Positions 21,732 through 33,115 of a DNA stretch of 64,000 bases are shown piece after piece (positions within the stretch are counted from its first letter, which is position 1; each line of letters begins with the position of its first letter). The notes under the pieces were generated by a model. The model did not search any database and was not told the DNA's origin. It saw only the letters and a program-made list of their open reading frames with translations. The stretch is from contig NW_006763296.1 in the NCBI RefSeq assembly GCF_000218685.1, forward strand, positions 2,004,907 to 2,068,906, read 5' to 3'. A program made the translations under genes and the position numbers. Source of the stretch: Serpula lacrymans var. lacrymans S7.9. Its lineage: Eukaryota > Basidiomycota > Agaricomycetes > Boletales > Serpulaceae.

Positions 21732-24258
21732 ATGCCTGGTACAGACAGTGAATTCCCAATCGATCTCAAAAAATACAAGAAGTCGGTGTTATACCTGTAT
21801 TTGTGTTATCCCATCAAACTCATCGCAATCGCAGATTGACGCTCGATCCCACTAAGCCCCAGCTTACTGAGGAGCAGAAATCGACGCTACTCCACAATAT
21901 CCAGTTGTTACGAGATGCTATTGTACTTTTCACAGCGACGGGCGCTGCGAGAGGTGTGAGTGGGCATACAGGTTGGTGGTATATCTGTATGCTAAGCATA
22001 GGATGTTTTCTAACGAGTTATGATGCAGGTGGAGCCTATGACACCGTTCCCGAAGTTTGCATTCTTCTCAGCTTGTTCGAGGGCTCCGACAAGTATCTGC
22101 CGATTATGTTTGACGAGGCTGGTACGAAAACAATGATGTCTGTCATTCGTTTGATACTGAATGCGATGTATGTAGGACACCGAGTGGCTACTCAATACCT
22201 TCTCTCGGCTCTCGAGGGCTCCCTCCCTGCTGAGCATCTCCTCCACTACCGCGAGGCCAACTCCAAACTTCCTGGCCATCCCGAATTAGGCTTAACTCCT
22301 GGTGTCAAGTTCTCTTCTGGCCGTTTGGGTCACATGTGGCCATTAGTTAACGGCATCGCCCTGGCTCATCGGGATAAAACCCTTTTCTGTCTTGGTTCTG
22401 ATGGTTCGCAGCAGGAAGGCAACGACGCTGAAGCTGCCCGACTGGCTGTAGCGCAGAACCTCAACGTCAAATTGCTCATCGACGACAATGACGTCACTAT
22501 TGCTGGCCATCCTTCGCAATACCTGAAAGGGTACGACTTGACCAAGACTCTTGAGGGACATGGTCTCAAGGTCTACACCGTCCAGGGTGAAGATATCGAT
22601 GCCCTTTGGGGTGCTATCAGCTCTATTGTCACCTACGATGGACCTGCTGCAGGTATATCCAGTCTGATTCTAGTCAAAGTTGGCTGTGCTAATATGCCTT
22701 TTAGTTATCTCCAAGCGGGTCATGGCTCCCGGAATTGCAGATATAGAAGGCAGCACTCATGGACACGACGTCATTCCAGTCAAGGCAGCCATCAAATACC
22801 TCACTTCCCGCGGATACCCCGAGTCTATTGCTTCCGACATCCTCCTCAACATCAAGCCAGCTTCGGTGCCTTACTTGTACATTGGCTCGACCAAGGACGT
22901 CGGTGCAAACCGTGTCATCTTTGGTGAGGCCGTCAACTTGGTACTCGACAAGCTCAGCAAAGAGGAAGCAGCGAAGAAAGTCATGGTTATTGATAGTGAG
23001 ATATATTATTTCTTTGCGCTACTAACTACCAGATCTTCTGACAACTTTGTTGCGCAGGCGATTTGGAAGGTTCCACTGGTCTGAAAGTCATCCATCAAAA
23101 GCACCCTGAAGTATTCGTCCCCTCCGGAATTATGGAGCGCGGAAACTTCTCTGCTGCAGCTGGTTTCGGTTTTGATGCCGACAAATTCGGAGTCTTCTCC
23201 ACTTTCTCCGCATTTCTAGAGATGATCATATCTGAGGTCACCATGGCCCGTCTCAACAACTGCAACGTTTTGTGTCATTTCTCTCATTCCGGTGGTATGT
23301 GTGGTTCTTAGTGCTGATACTGAAAGCTGATCTTCTAATCTTCACAGTTGACGAGGTTTGTCACCGATGAATACGCGAAGATCTACAAGGCTAATATTTC
23401 ATTATAGATGGCCGACAACACCTGTCACTTTGGTGTTAACTCTCTTTTCGCTGACAACGGTTTGTCGGATGTCCAGTCATGGCTCTACTTCCCCGCCGAC
23501 CCTCTACAAATGTTTGCTGTCATTCAACGCGTATTCTTCGAGCGCGGTATACGTTTCGTTTTCTCCACTCGCTCCAAGGTGCCATATATCCTGAAGGAAG
23601 ATGGAAAGACTAGGTTTTTCGACGGTGACTACAAATTTGTTCCTGGAAAGGACGAGACGATAGTTGAGGGCAAGGCTGGATACGTCGTGTCATTCGGAGA
23701 AATGCTGTACAGATCATACGATGCAGTTCTGCGATGCCGACAGGAAGGTCTTGACGTCGGCTTGATCAACAAGCCGACATTGAACATGGTCGATGAACCG
23801 GTAAGAGTTCCATTCTAGGGCAGCGTGGAACTGGATCACTTACACACAAAACTAGATGATCAAAAAGATTGGTGCGAGTCCTTTCGTCCTCGTCGTCGAG
23901 TCGCTGAACCAAAAGACTGGGGTATGGTGTTTCTTCTTGGACTGAGACTTTGGTTTGCTGAAATGAGTCAACAGCTTGGCTCTAAGTACGGGACCTGGTT
24001 GCTGGAACGTCAACTCACTCCAAAATACGCTTACATGGGCACTACGAAAGAAGGTGGGGTTCACGTCCCAGCTGGATCGAATGTTAATGCTAAAATTATT
24101 TCCCGTAGGATGTGGTGGCTTGAGCGAACAGATTCCTCATCAGAATCTCGACCCTCAAGGCAAGTTACTCCAACTTTTTATTCTGTGGTTTGGACACTGA
24201 CACTTGCAAAATATAATTTTCAGCGATCATCATGAGAATCAAGCAACTGTCGCAGTAA
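21732..24258 (+). CDS. Transketolase-family thiamine-diphosphate enzyme, 12 exons
   Basis: Transketolases move two-carbon ketol units between sugar phosphates using thiamine diphosphate and Mg2+, usually in the cytosol in the non-oxidative pentose phosphate pathway. Exons: 21732-21781, 21835-21971, 22029-22121, 22176-22652, 22705-22995, 23058-23294, 23348-23355, 23408-23800, 23856-23921, 23975-24053, 24109-24159, 24224-24258; total 1,917 nt, 638 aa. The cofactor motif is LGSDGSQQEGNDAEAA...LLIDDNDVT (exon 4). The pyrimidine-domain half follows (CHFSHSG-VDE-MADNTCHFGVNS, FADNGLSDVQSW). Exon 7 is an 8-nt microexon and the last intron is GC-AG (donor GCAAGT at 24160). The first intron's donor (GTCGGT) is weak. 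The exact substrate is not certain; it could be a transketolase-like paralogue. Confidence 0.85.
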
Positions 24259-25201
24259 ATTGTTGTTTGGGACCTGTTGTACGAATACGAAGCAAAACAT
24301 ATAGAGCATCAAATGTTGTCATAAATGTAAAATCTCGAAAACAGATTAATTCTTTTACTGTGCCAATAGCATTGGATGATTAAAAGTGAGGATTAACTAG
24401 ATGTATTCAAAGCATTGGTAACATAATATACATATAAGTGAAGACCTTCCACGTCTGCACAACTAGACAACAACTTCCAATTCTGCTGAAGCGGCCGGCC
24501 TAAAATCGAAACAGCATGAGTTAAATTCTGAAAAATGCAGCAGAGTACAAGTCAGGGAACCGAGACTCGACAGCTGCTATCTCCATAAGAGAGACAGCGT
24601 TCGGACGGCACTTCCTAATTGCTTTCGGTTGGAATCATCATGATGTTTTATATGATCTGCTGGATCATAAGAAGGATGGAATTGTAGTACTCACCGTTGG
24701 GTTTTTGACTGTTTTTCATCCTTCAATGCGATGGTGTGTTGAAGAGGTACTAATCTCTGACTTAAATATTAATATTTCATACTCCGATTGCGCGGTTTGT
24801 GCAGCGAAAAACCTTATTTATCAACACCATTTCGTTATTTCTCACGCCTTGCCAGCAACAGCCGAGCGTCTCTTTAGGGGGGATAACAGAAATCTGCCCT
24901 TCTGCAAGCTCAAATAATTAGATCGGTGAGTATCATTCAATGCAAGTCTCGCAAATTGGGTAGTTTATTTTTTAGTCCCTTTTCTCTGTTTTTATCCGTT
25001 CTTTGATTAAAATTACATGATCATTTGTCACCGTGGGCGTCGCAATACATTTTTCCAAATGACTTATCCTTCGCTTGGCTAGGATTATTTTGCATTTCTC
25101 ACTTCGATATTCATACTCGAATTACCCTTCAGGGTACCAATACAATCTCAGTGTTCTGCGTTTCACTCGTCTGATGACTTTCATGTTTGTAGGCAAGGAA
25201 G
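24259..25201. other. Intergenic between transketolase and AT-hook genes
   Basis: No supported gene. It holds the transketolase 3' end and the promoter of the next + strand gene. Confidence 0.4.
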
Positions 25202-27225
25202 ATGGATGGCTCTATGCCCACCATGTCGTCCGACCTGGGAGCCCATAATATCGTCCCAGGAAGCACGTCCAGTGCACCTCAGCAACACATGCCGTCTACG
25301 AATCACAATTCCACCCCCAATATACTTCAAACTGCTGTTGGTCCAGACACGCCACCCGTCAAACGTAGACCTGGGCGTCCCAAAGGGAGCGGCAAAAAAC
25401 CACCGCTTGACAACGTTGATCATTTACCCGACAAAGTAAAACGACCTGTTGGTCGACCCAGGAAAGACGGTTTGCCTGCTGGCTCTGTTGGCCCACGGCG
25501 TTCGAACAGGCCACGCAAGAGCCCAGGCAAAGTCAATCCACCGACTAGTGTCAGTGCTTCGCAGCCTCCGGCAACTCCTGGTCCCGTTCCTTTCCCAGGG
25601 GTGAGTGTTGTATGCATATCTTGAATATCCTCTCTGCTGACATTTATATGCAAGGCATATTACCCTCAGCATCCTGGAATTCCTTCGCATTGGCAGGCAG
25701 GTTTTCCAGTTGGTCCAATGCAGCCATCCGTCTCTGCTCCTGCGATGGGAACGATGTCAAACGGCAGTGCTCATCTTGCATCATCTGCCCAGCCAATGTA
25801 CAATATCGATCCTAGCCTGAATCGAGATGAATGGGCAGAGCTTTTGCGAACTAAACCAAACATCTTCATGCAAACTCTGCTTTCAGCGCTATCCGCCCCA
25901 AACCCAATTTCTACTGCTGGTCCCACAGTCGAAGAAGCTTTCAAGTCTCATCTTGTCTCCTTGGCTCCCACTGCCACCCAAAATAAGGAAGCCCATTCTA
26001 TTCCTTCCCTTTATTCGATCCTCAAAACATTCTGGCTACCCTCCTCTCCGTCTTATTTTTCTCTAACCGCTTCGGCTTCCACAGCTCGCACACCCTCAGA
26101 ACATCGGTTCTTATATTGGGACCCACAGCCTTTGGTCTTTAACGGTATTGCTTGTCCCAGTTGTTCTACTCCCTTGGTCAATCGCGGTCGCATTCGATCT
26201 GGCCCCATCAAAGTATACGATCTCGAAAAACCATTCTTTATTATTGGCTGCGAGTATGCTTGCAAGAGCTCTATGTGCAACGCGAATACCAATGCTGAAG
26301 GTCGGAGATTTGCAAGCACAGATGCCTCGATCTTACGAGCTCTCCCTGTGAGATTGAAAGACGAGTTCCCAGCACATCTTCTACAAGGCGACACAGATAT
26401 GGGTAGCGGTACCAATGTGTGGAACTGGCATGCTATGGGTGTCTCCTTGTCGTTGTGGAATATGGTAAAGGGATGTCTGAAAGCTGGAATGGGCAGGGAG
26501 GCTGTTCTTCACATTATTCGTGCCATTCAAAATGGTGTCCCAGATGACACTGAAAAGGAAGAGGAGGAGGAGGAAGATATGGAGGAAGAGCCGGAGCAGG
26601 ATATTCATGACGATGGTGGGGAACTGATGCAAGATGATGATGCTGGACCAAGTCACAATGCCGTCAGTTAACGTTTCCCTGCAATCAATAGACAGGCTAA
26701 TGCTCCTTTTAGAATAATACATCAGACGAATATAATGACGCATGGAAAGCAAACAGCGTTGTAGCTGATGCGGGTGCTACCAACGCCCCACAGACTTCGG
26801 CTTCGGCCAACGGATCACACGCTGCGCATGATATGTCTACTCCACAGCCTGTAGCAGCAGCGCAACCCCAACAATTCACCTTCGCCCAGCCAGGACCTTA
26901 TGTGTCTTATCCATATCCACCCTATCCTTATTATCCTCATGCCATGGGGCAACCACCTAATCCACCACCTCCCGATAATAGTACCCCTGAACAAAATTCC
27001 TTGAAGAGACCCTTTGGCTTTGGTGACAATCCAGGATCCGAAGTGGCGATTTTGGAGCCATCTCAAAAACGCACTCGTCATTGTTGTAAATGTGGGTCCC
27101 AGGATTGCAAAGGGAAAGGAGGTCGCTCATTCTGTTTGAGTGCATGTCAAGATTGTGGTAAGGTGGACTGTCGCGGAAGGAATAGTAGGAGGCCTGATAA
27201 AGTGTGTTCAGAAGCGTGGACTTAG
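25202..27225 (+). CDS. AT-hook protein with DUF6729-like domain and Cys-rich tail
   Basis: Three exons (25202-25600, 25655-26662, 26713-27225) join in frame. The N-terminus has two AT-hook motifs (RRPGRPKGSGKK and KRPVGRPRKDG) plus a basic RRSNRPRKSPGK, suggesting binding to AT-rich DNA. The middle carries a conserved fungal segment: YWDPQPLVFNGIACPSC, NRGRIRSGPIKVYDLEKPFF, IIGCEYACKSSMC, FASTDASILRALPVRLKDEF, which I place in the DUF6729 family from memory. A strongly acidic stretch (EKEEEEEEDMEEEPEQ) and a Pro/Tyr-rich region follow, then a C-terminal cluster of nine Cys (CCKCGSQDCKGKGG...CQDCGKVDCRGR), probably zinc-binding. Likely nuclear; function unknown. Similar domains occur near transposon-derived genes, so domestication is possible. 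Confidence 0.7.
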
Positions 27226-27508
27226 TGTCTGGCTTTTGGATTCATTTGGGTGCTGTTAGCTAAAATGTTCTAAGCGGTCTTGTATATTATTAAGTTAGTG
27301 GATAGTGTATCACAGTAAACTTACAGAAGTATCCAATTTTTTGGCATATTTTATTCCGAAAATCAAAATCAGGACCCCGGAAGCATCATGATATAAACAA
27401 GGGGAGTGAGTTCATTAACATTCATCAGCAGTCGCCTTGTTTTTGGTTGCTCCTGGTGGTGAAAACATTATTTTGTTCCTCTCGGGCTGGTGTAGGTGCG
27501 GTTGCATA

Positions 27509-28710
27509 ATGCGCTTTCGTGCAACAGTTGAAAATGTTCCAATTTTCTTTCGTGAGTACAGCATGTTTAACTAAGATATACCGGCTAAATAAATTTGAAC
27601 AGGTATTATACAAGCTGTAGAGAAACTCCAAAAGAAATGCATCATAAAGTTCACAGAGGCCGAAATGCACATCATCTGCCACAACGATTCTAATGAAGGT
27701 GGCATTCAAGTTTGGTCGTAAGTAGAACTGACATCCTCTTATTCGTGATATACTTATTCGTCCCGATCGTAAGGTCAGAGTGGTCAAGGCCGAGTCGATT
27801 TTTACTTCGTATAGAATACAATCCAATGCAGACAATCAAATTACGGTCACAATCTCTACCGAGGCTCTGCTATCAGCCCTTAGATCCTCTTCTTCATCTG
27901 CTGCATCTTCCATCGTAGCAGCTGCTATCCTACCCACTTACGACGCCGATGAGGTTGTGATGAAATTGGCAAAGAAGAATGACCAGGCTGTTCTAAGTTT
28001 CGAAATGTTTGGGACTTCTAGAACAGGGAGGAAAGTGCGAGTGGCACACGACGTTCGAATCGAGGTCATGCGACCTGTTGAAGTTGAAAAACTTCGGGAG
28101 CCCCTGTGCCCTGAGCCAGACGTACGTTTATGCCAAGAAGCAGATCACCAACTTATTCGGTTTTGTCCCAGGTTCACATTCTGCTTCCCCCTCTCCAGAA
28201 AATTCGTACCATCGTCGAGAGGCTGCGTCCCCTTTCTGACATTCTAGCTATCCGTGCTAATAGTAACGGCAAATTACAAATTTCGATTAGCACCGATGAT
28301 GTAACGCTTGAAACGCAATGGGTAGGTTGCGCGAATCCACCCATGAGTAAGTCTTACATCTTGGTGCACAGCATGACCCCGACATGCAGCCCTTGCTTAA
28401 TGCCTCCCAGATCGAGAAGGGCCAACGCAAGATAAGAGCGACGATGATCAAGACCGAGATCCTGAAAAAATGTACACTGTTCTGGTGTCTATCCGCAGTT
28501 TTCTCAAATTCCTAAACAGTCATGTTGTATCTACCACTACTATTGCATGTAAGTACTTGACAAAGACCATACTGATATCTGCTGATGTTTATCACGATAG
28601 GTCTATGTCACAGTCACTGTATTATTTTGTATGTGTACATCGGGGAAGTGGCGGACGCTGGTGGAGTTCTGACATTCTACATTCCGAGTGTGCTCGATGG
28701 TGACGGCTGA
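27509..28710 (+). CDS. HUS1: HUS1, subunit of the 9-1-1 DNA damage checkpoint clamp
   Basis: HUS1 forms the RAD9-RAD1-HUS1 ring that is loaded at damaged DNA to activate checkpoint signalling. Six exons (27509-27551, 27603-27717, 27779-28121, 28172-28346, 28411-28548, 28601-28710) total 924 nt, 307 aa, close to the usual length of about 280-310. Family landmarks: MRFRATVEN at the start, VEKLQKKCIIKFTEAEMHII, NDSNEGGIQVW, VVMKLAKKNDQAVLSFE, RKVRVAHDVRIEV, CPEPDVHILLPPLQKIRTI, VERLRPLSDILAIRAN, LETQWVGCANP and the C-terminal GGVLTFYIPSVLDG. All introns are short GT-AG. The gene looks intact. A minus-strand open frame over its 5' half is a shadow. Confidence 0.93.
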
Positions 28711-29010
28711 AGTAGCTATTGATAGGAGATAACTTATCTCGTTTGCGCTGTCTTTGAAAGCTCTTGTAAACATAGATTAGCCACCTGTGATTCTGGCCGC
28801 ATACATCGAATTACGTACACACTCACATTCGTCTTTATTGCCTTCATGTCCTTGTACTACCGCAGAAAGAAGCCTGAAATGTCTGTCGATTCCTTCCAAT
28901 ATTCCAGTCACTGTCTGACTCAGAGTTATTCTCTTGGGTAAAGTACCACTGGGTCTTTAGTACCACAGCCAGGGTCAAAGCTGAACACGACAAATCTTTC
29001 AGCTCGGCAG
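28711..29010. other. Intergenic, with possible 5' exon of the F-box-like gene
   Basis: A short ATG frame (28879, MSVDSFQYSSHC) lies here but I could not splice it in frame to the downstream gene with GT-AG sites. Confidence 0.3.
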
Positions 29011-30327
29011 GTTGACATATCACAACGTAGATTGTTGGGTGGCACACAGTCGGGATATATCCATAAAATTCCAGATGATGTTCTGGTCATGATATTTCAT
29101 CAGGTCCTCGTCGATGCCCCCAATAGGAGGAGGCGCTATAAATTGTTAGATTTCTCGCATGTATGCGCTCGTTGGAAAGCCCTTACTATTGGAACTCCAT
29201 CGCTATGGGCCATGGACATCTGCGTATACCAGAGGCAGTCCATGAATCTACTGGACTTGTATATCAAACGCTCATGGCAATGTCCTCTCAGTATTCGGTT
29301 CCTCAGTGCAGGCTTCGATCGCTCTCTACCCGAGTATGAGCGTATCGAAGTTTTTATGGATAGCTGCATGCTTCGCTGCCACCGCTTGGAGGTTGTTGCT
29401 CATTTTACCTCGATTTCCCCATCACTTTCGTGGTTAATAAGGGGATACGCTCCCTCCCTTAGGACGCTTATCTTAATCCAGGACGGTGGATCGATAAACA
29501 GACCCCCGCCACTTTTGAGAGGAGGAGCCCCTATACTGTCGTTGCTCGAAATGCAGGACCTACCAGCAAGCACGTTCAATATACCTCTCAATCCGAAGAC
29601 CTTGACTTCCCTTGTCATATCTAATCCGTGTCATATCGAATATGGAGGCTTATGCGCTCTTCTTGGTGAACTGCCGTACCTGACGAGCCTTGCAATAGAT
29701 GCCCCAGTTTATTTCAGCTCAAATAGACACCCTGATATCGTCGAACTTCATCATTTGCGCTTTTTGCGTTTCAGGCCTCGAGAAGAAAGGCAGCGAACTG
29801 GTTATATCTCATGTGGAACGCTTTCAACCATTAGGGCACCACTATTGGTCCATCTAACACTAGGTCTCACGTATCAGAGTCCTAAGGTACTGGGTGATCT
29901 TTTAGAATCCCTTCCACCGGACCCTCCTGCTTATTCCGGACTCCAAACCCTTATCTTACACTGCAGCGAGCTCGTTACTTCTAATCTTGCATGGGCCCTC
30001 GCCTCTGCTTTTCCCGACGTCACCTCCCTCCGACTCTTCGGCTGTTTGGAAATAGTCCTTGAGACCTTGGTTGGCCGAGCAAGTGGTGACAGTGAAGTGT
30101 ACTGGAAATGTCTTCAGGAGCTAGTCCTGGATTCTCCAAACATAAATTTTCACAAACTCACCACGGTGGTTCGGAGGCGGAAGGAGATTGGTCGCTCGAT
30201 TGGCAACGTTAGAATCGAGGGTATAGGGAGGGTCGACGGATGGATTTGCGAGCAGCCACTTGATCTGAACCCCATGCTTACTTGTCGTGAAGTGCAGGAG
30301 ATTAATGCCTCGTTAGCCATGGAGTAG
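29011..30327 (+). CDS. F-box-like protein with leucine-rich tail
   Basis: One long open frame encodes an F-box-type start (IHKIPDDVLVMIFHQVL, then FSHVCARWKALTIGTPSLW) followed by about 330 residues of Leu-rich repeats of irregular length (LRTLILIQDGG, LTSLVISNPCHIEYGGL, LTSLAIDAPV, LQTLILHCSELV, VTSLRLFGCLEI). Such basidiomycete proteins are usually substrate adaptors for SCF ubiquitin ligases. The frame is open upstream of any ATG; an acceptor at 29009-29010 (GGCAG) could begin this exon, so the true start is probably in an unplaced upstream exon. The end (ATGGAGTAG) is clear. Confidence 0.7.
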   Translation, partial: VDISQRRLLGGTQSGYIHKIPDDVLVMIFHQVLVDAPNRRRRYKLLDFSHVCARWKALTIGTPSLWAMDICVYQRQSMNLLDLYIKRSWQCPLSIRFLSAGFDRSLPEYERIEVFMDSCMLRCHRLEVVAHFTSISPSLSWLIRGYAPSLRTLILIQDGGSINRPPPLLRGGAPILSLLEMQDLPASTFNIPLNPKTLTSLVISNPCHIEYGGLCALLGELPYLTSLAIDAPVYFSSNRHPDIVELHHLRFLRFRPREERQRTGYISCGTLSTIRAPLLVHLTLGLTYQSPKVLGDLLESLPPDPPAYSGLQTLILHCSELVTSNLAWALASAFPDVTSLRLFGCLEIVLETLVGRASGDSEVYWKCLQELVLDSPNINFHKLTTVVRRRKEIGRSIGNVRIEGIGRVDGWICEQPLDLNPMLTCREVQEINASLAME

Positions 30328-30574
30328 GGTCTAGTGGAGAAAAGAGTGCGATAGCTGTGTTAAGCTATTCGTTGACTGGTATCTTAACCATTGGCGATTC
30401 TGAACAAGGGCCTCGTGAGAGCTATTCAGTGGATTCTTCTTAGACGGCAAAATACTGAGCCACGGTTTAGCAGGTGGAATGATCTCTTAGCAATCTCAAT
30501 ACCTCAGCCACGGTTTCATGCCGAAGCTATTGCTATTCACAATGTAGATGGAGAGTCGTTAGGCAGCCACCGTC

Positions 30575-30690
30575 TCAAAACGTCGCCCGCTAAAAAAGTC
30601 TCGTTTCGTTTAAAAACGGTGCCCTTTCGAAACGGGCCCGTTTCGGAACAAGCTGATGTGTTCGGCAACACTGTTCCTTGTCACACTACC
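30575..30690 (+). repeat. Harbinger-left-end-like repeat
   Basis: Matches the region at 17385-17490: CGCCCGCTAAAAAAGTC, a GTTTCGTTTAAAAACGG block, GGGCCCGTTTCGGAAC, GCTGATGTGTTCGGCAAC and TTGTCACAC. It is an end fragment or a short non-autonomous relative of the Harbinger element, directly abutting the dispersed repeat at 30695. Confidence 0.55.
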
Positions 30691-30694
30691 GAGT

Positions 30695-30973
30695 CCCAGT
30701 AAGAAACGACAAAATATACACCGAATTAAATAGAATCCTGTCGAATCAGACCATTTACATCGAATCTAATCCAATCATAAAACTTACTCACGATTTTGGG
30801 CGCGACTTCGAGTCAACAGAACTTGCGATTGCGTGTGATCTCGTGCACTTTTACACAAAACACAACGCACTGCAGTGTCGCAAGTTCGTGCAGATGCTTG
30901 CATAATCGTGTGCCCATATATTTGGTCACATTTTGCACGTGTTCGTTTTCATCCTTTGTCCTGTACCACCATC
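30695..30973 (+). repeat. Dispersed repeat carrying the left Copia LTR insertion
   Basis: Close match to 20463-20743 in inverse orientation. The match ends at GTACCACCATC and is replaced by the Copia LTR start TGACAAAACTGG at 30974; the other copy continues as TCGGCCAC, the empty site. Confidence 0.75.
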
Positions 30974-31208
30974 TGACAAAACTGGATAAACCCGGTCTCT
31001 GCCAAAGCAGCCATTGTTCTCCATGGAGAACAACCACCACTCCATAGAGTTACCATTGTTCTCCTAGGAGCACAATTGTACTCCTAGGAGTCATTATACT
31101 GTAGTGAGTAGCACCTCCGACTATAAGTAGTAGGGGGTTTAGTATAGGAATACCTCAGTCGTTTCTATAGCCTCTCGGGCAGTGGCTGAGTTTCACATAG
31201 TTTTATTA
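30974..31208 (+). repeat. Copia LTR (left), next to primer-binding site
   Basis: Starts TGACAAAACTGG and leads directly into the Copia primer-binding site. It contains short palindromic CCTAGGAG and CCATGGAG repeats in its upstream part. Compared with the right LTR (38524-38865) it differs at several positions before 31159 and lacks ~107 bp bounded by a 32-bp direct repeat; from 31159 inward the two are alike. The precise LTR end near 31190-31208 is uncertain. Confidence 0.65.
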
Positions 31209-31220
31209 GGTTATGAGCCC
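31209..31220 (+). other. Copia primer-binding site (half-tRNA initiator Met type)
   Basis: GGTTATGAGCCC is complementary to the anticodon stem-loop of initiator tRNA-Met (GGGCTCATAACC), the priming mode typical of Copia elements. Mirror copy at 38512-38523. Confidence 0.75.
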
Positions 31221-31277
31221 TGGTGTGCAAAAGCTACGCAGGAAATAATTCTTATTTGAAACGGCAACCTCGGAACC

Positions 31278-33115
31278 ATGACCACAGCACATGATACATC
31301 CTCATGTCCAGTTCTCACTGGACCCAACAATTTTCAGATATGGAAACTCCGGATCATCTCAAAGCTACGTTGGGAAAAAGCTCTCCGGGTTGTTACTGGA
31401 GAGGAGCTTAAGCCCTCACCAGGAAAACCTACCTCCTTGGAGGATCCTGAGATCACCTGGATACTTAAGGATGAGAAGGCACATGGAATCATCCAGGACC
31501 ACATCTCTGATGCCCTCCTAATGAGGACTGGAGACCTCACCAGCTCCAAGGAGTTATTTGATAAACTTGTCTCACTCCATCAGACATCCAACATTGCCTC
31601 GGCGTTCTATTCATTCCAGCAACTCACCAAATTGTCCTGGGATGGGACATCACCTATCCAGGACCACATTGCGAAAATCTGGACAATTTATTCACACCTC
31701 TCCGGAATGAAACTAGGAGTTGATACCAAACTCATGGCTTTCGCTCTTCTCCAATCTCTCCCATGCACTCCTGAATGGCAAATATTTCAGTCATCAGTAA
31801 TCAACACGATTGAAGAAAATAAACTTACCTTTGATGCAGTTGAGATCCGGATCACTGCAGGAGTTGCACGACAGTCAGGGAAGGCCCCTGGAGGTTCCAA
31901 ATCAGCACTCAAATCCGAGGAGAAGTGGTGTGACTTCCACAAAGCTAAATCACACAATACCTCAGAGTGTCAAACACTTCAGTCAGCTGGAAAAGGTCAA
32001 AGGAAGAAGGGAAAGGAAAGATACAAGGATAAAGGAAAAGAGAAGAAAAAGGCAAATACGGCGGAGCAATCATCTGGATCTGACTCCAAGGAGGAACAGA
32101 GTCATATTGCATTGGAACATGTACATATTTTCAAGCCCCTTGCTAAATGCATTCAAGCTTACCTTGTGTCAGAACCCGATAAGACCAAAACAACAATTAT
32201 TATTGACTCCGGAGCAACATCCCACATGGTCCCTCACCGCTCCTGGTTTGAGCCAGGAACATACCATGTTCTGCATCCTCCGAGGACAATCAGTTTTGGG
32301 GATGAATCCTTTGTAAATGCCATTGGAATTGGAACAGTAATCCTACAAGCAACTGTTGGCAAAAAGGACTACAATATTGCACTGTCAAATGTCTTACTTG
32401 TGCCAAACTTCACGTTAGCACTCGCCTCTGTCCACAAATTGTCCAAAACGGGGTTATCAACACTTTTTCCAGCAGGGTCAAATGCTTGTGAAGTTTGGAA
32501 AAAGGAGGAACTTATCCTCACTGCGTTACACAAGCGAGGACTTTATCACATCCAAGCAAAACCCAAAATCAACCTGGAGTCAGCTTTTGCAGCAGTAGAT
32601 GTAAATTTATTGCACAGGAGAATGGGACACATTGGAATGGATCACTTGCAACAAATGGTTACAAAAAGACAGCTCCAGGACATAGACACCCTTACCGGAA
32701 CCCCGGAGTTTTGTGAACCTTGTGCTTTAGGAAAGATGAAGAAATTACCTTCCAAGTCCACTGGAGGAAACCGAGCCAAGCGCCCCATACAAATTGTGCA
32801 CACAGATGTTGGAGGACAAATCAAACCAACTTCCAGGGAGGGTTTTCGGCACTGGATTATCATTGTAGATGATTTCTCCAAATTTCCATGGATCTATTTC
32901 CTAAAACATAAAAGTGAAGCACTGGAATAATACAAGCAATGGAAAGAAGATGTCCAAACATTCTTCCGGACTCATTTCGGAGAAGAAAACTTCACTCCAC
33001 TGTACACAGAATTCCTCCAGAGTGATGGGGGACGAGAATATACTGGCAATGCATTCAATAAATCAACTCCGAGGAGATGGTGTCATCCAAGAAACTACAG
33101 CTGCAGATACTCCGG
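31278..33115 (+). pseudogene. Copia gag-protease-integrase (5' half), left arm
   Basis: The 550-aa frame begins at ATG 31278. In order: Gag N-terminal region (NFQIWKLRIISKLRWEKAL), a CX2HX4HX4C zinc-knuckle-like motif (CDFHKAKSHNTSEC), a basic KGKERYKDKGKEKKK linker, aspartic protease (IIDSGATSHMV), gag-pre-integrase (LLHRRMGHIGMDHLQ, CEPCALGKMKKLP) and the integrase core start (VHTDVGGQIKPTSREG, WIIIVDDFSKFPW). A TAA stop at 32928-32930 (ALE-stop-YKQW) and a frame change near 33055 (GNAFNK) break integrase; both defects are also in the right arm, so they predate the duplication. Reverse transcriptase and RNase H are absent. Confidence 0.9.

Noticed and set aside
27425..27835. 136-aa minus-strand ORF
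   Set aside because: It is antisense to HUS1 exons 1-3, which have strong family motifs.
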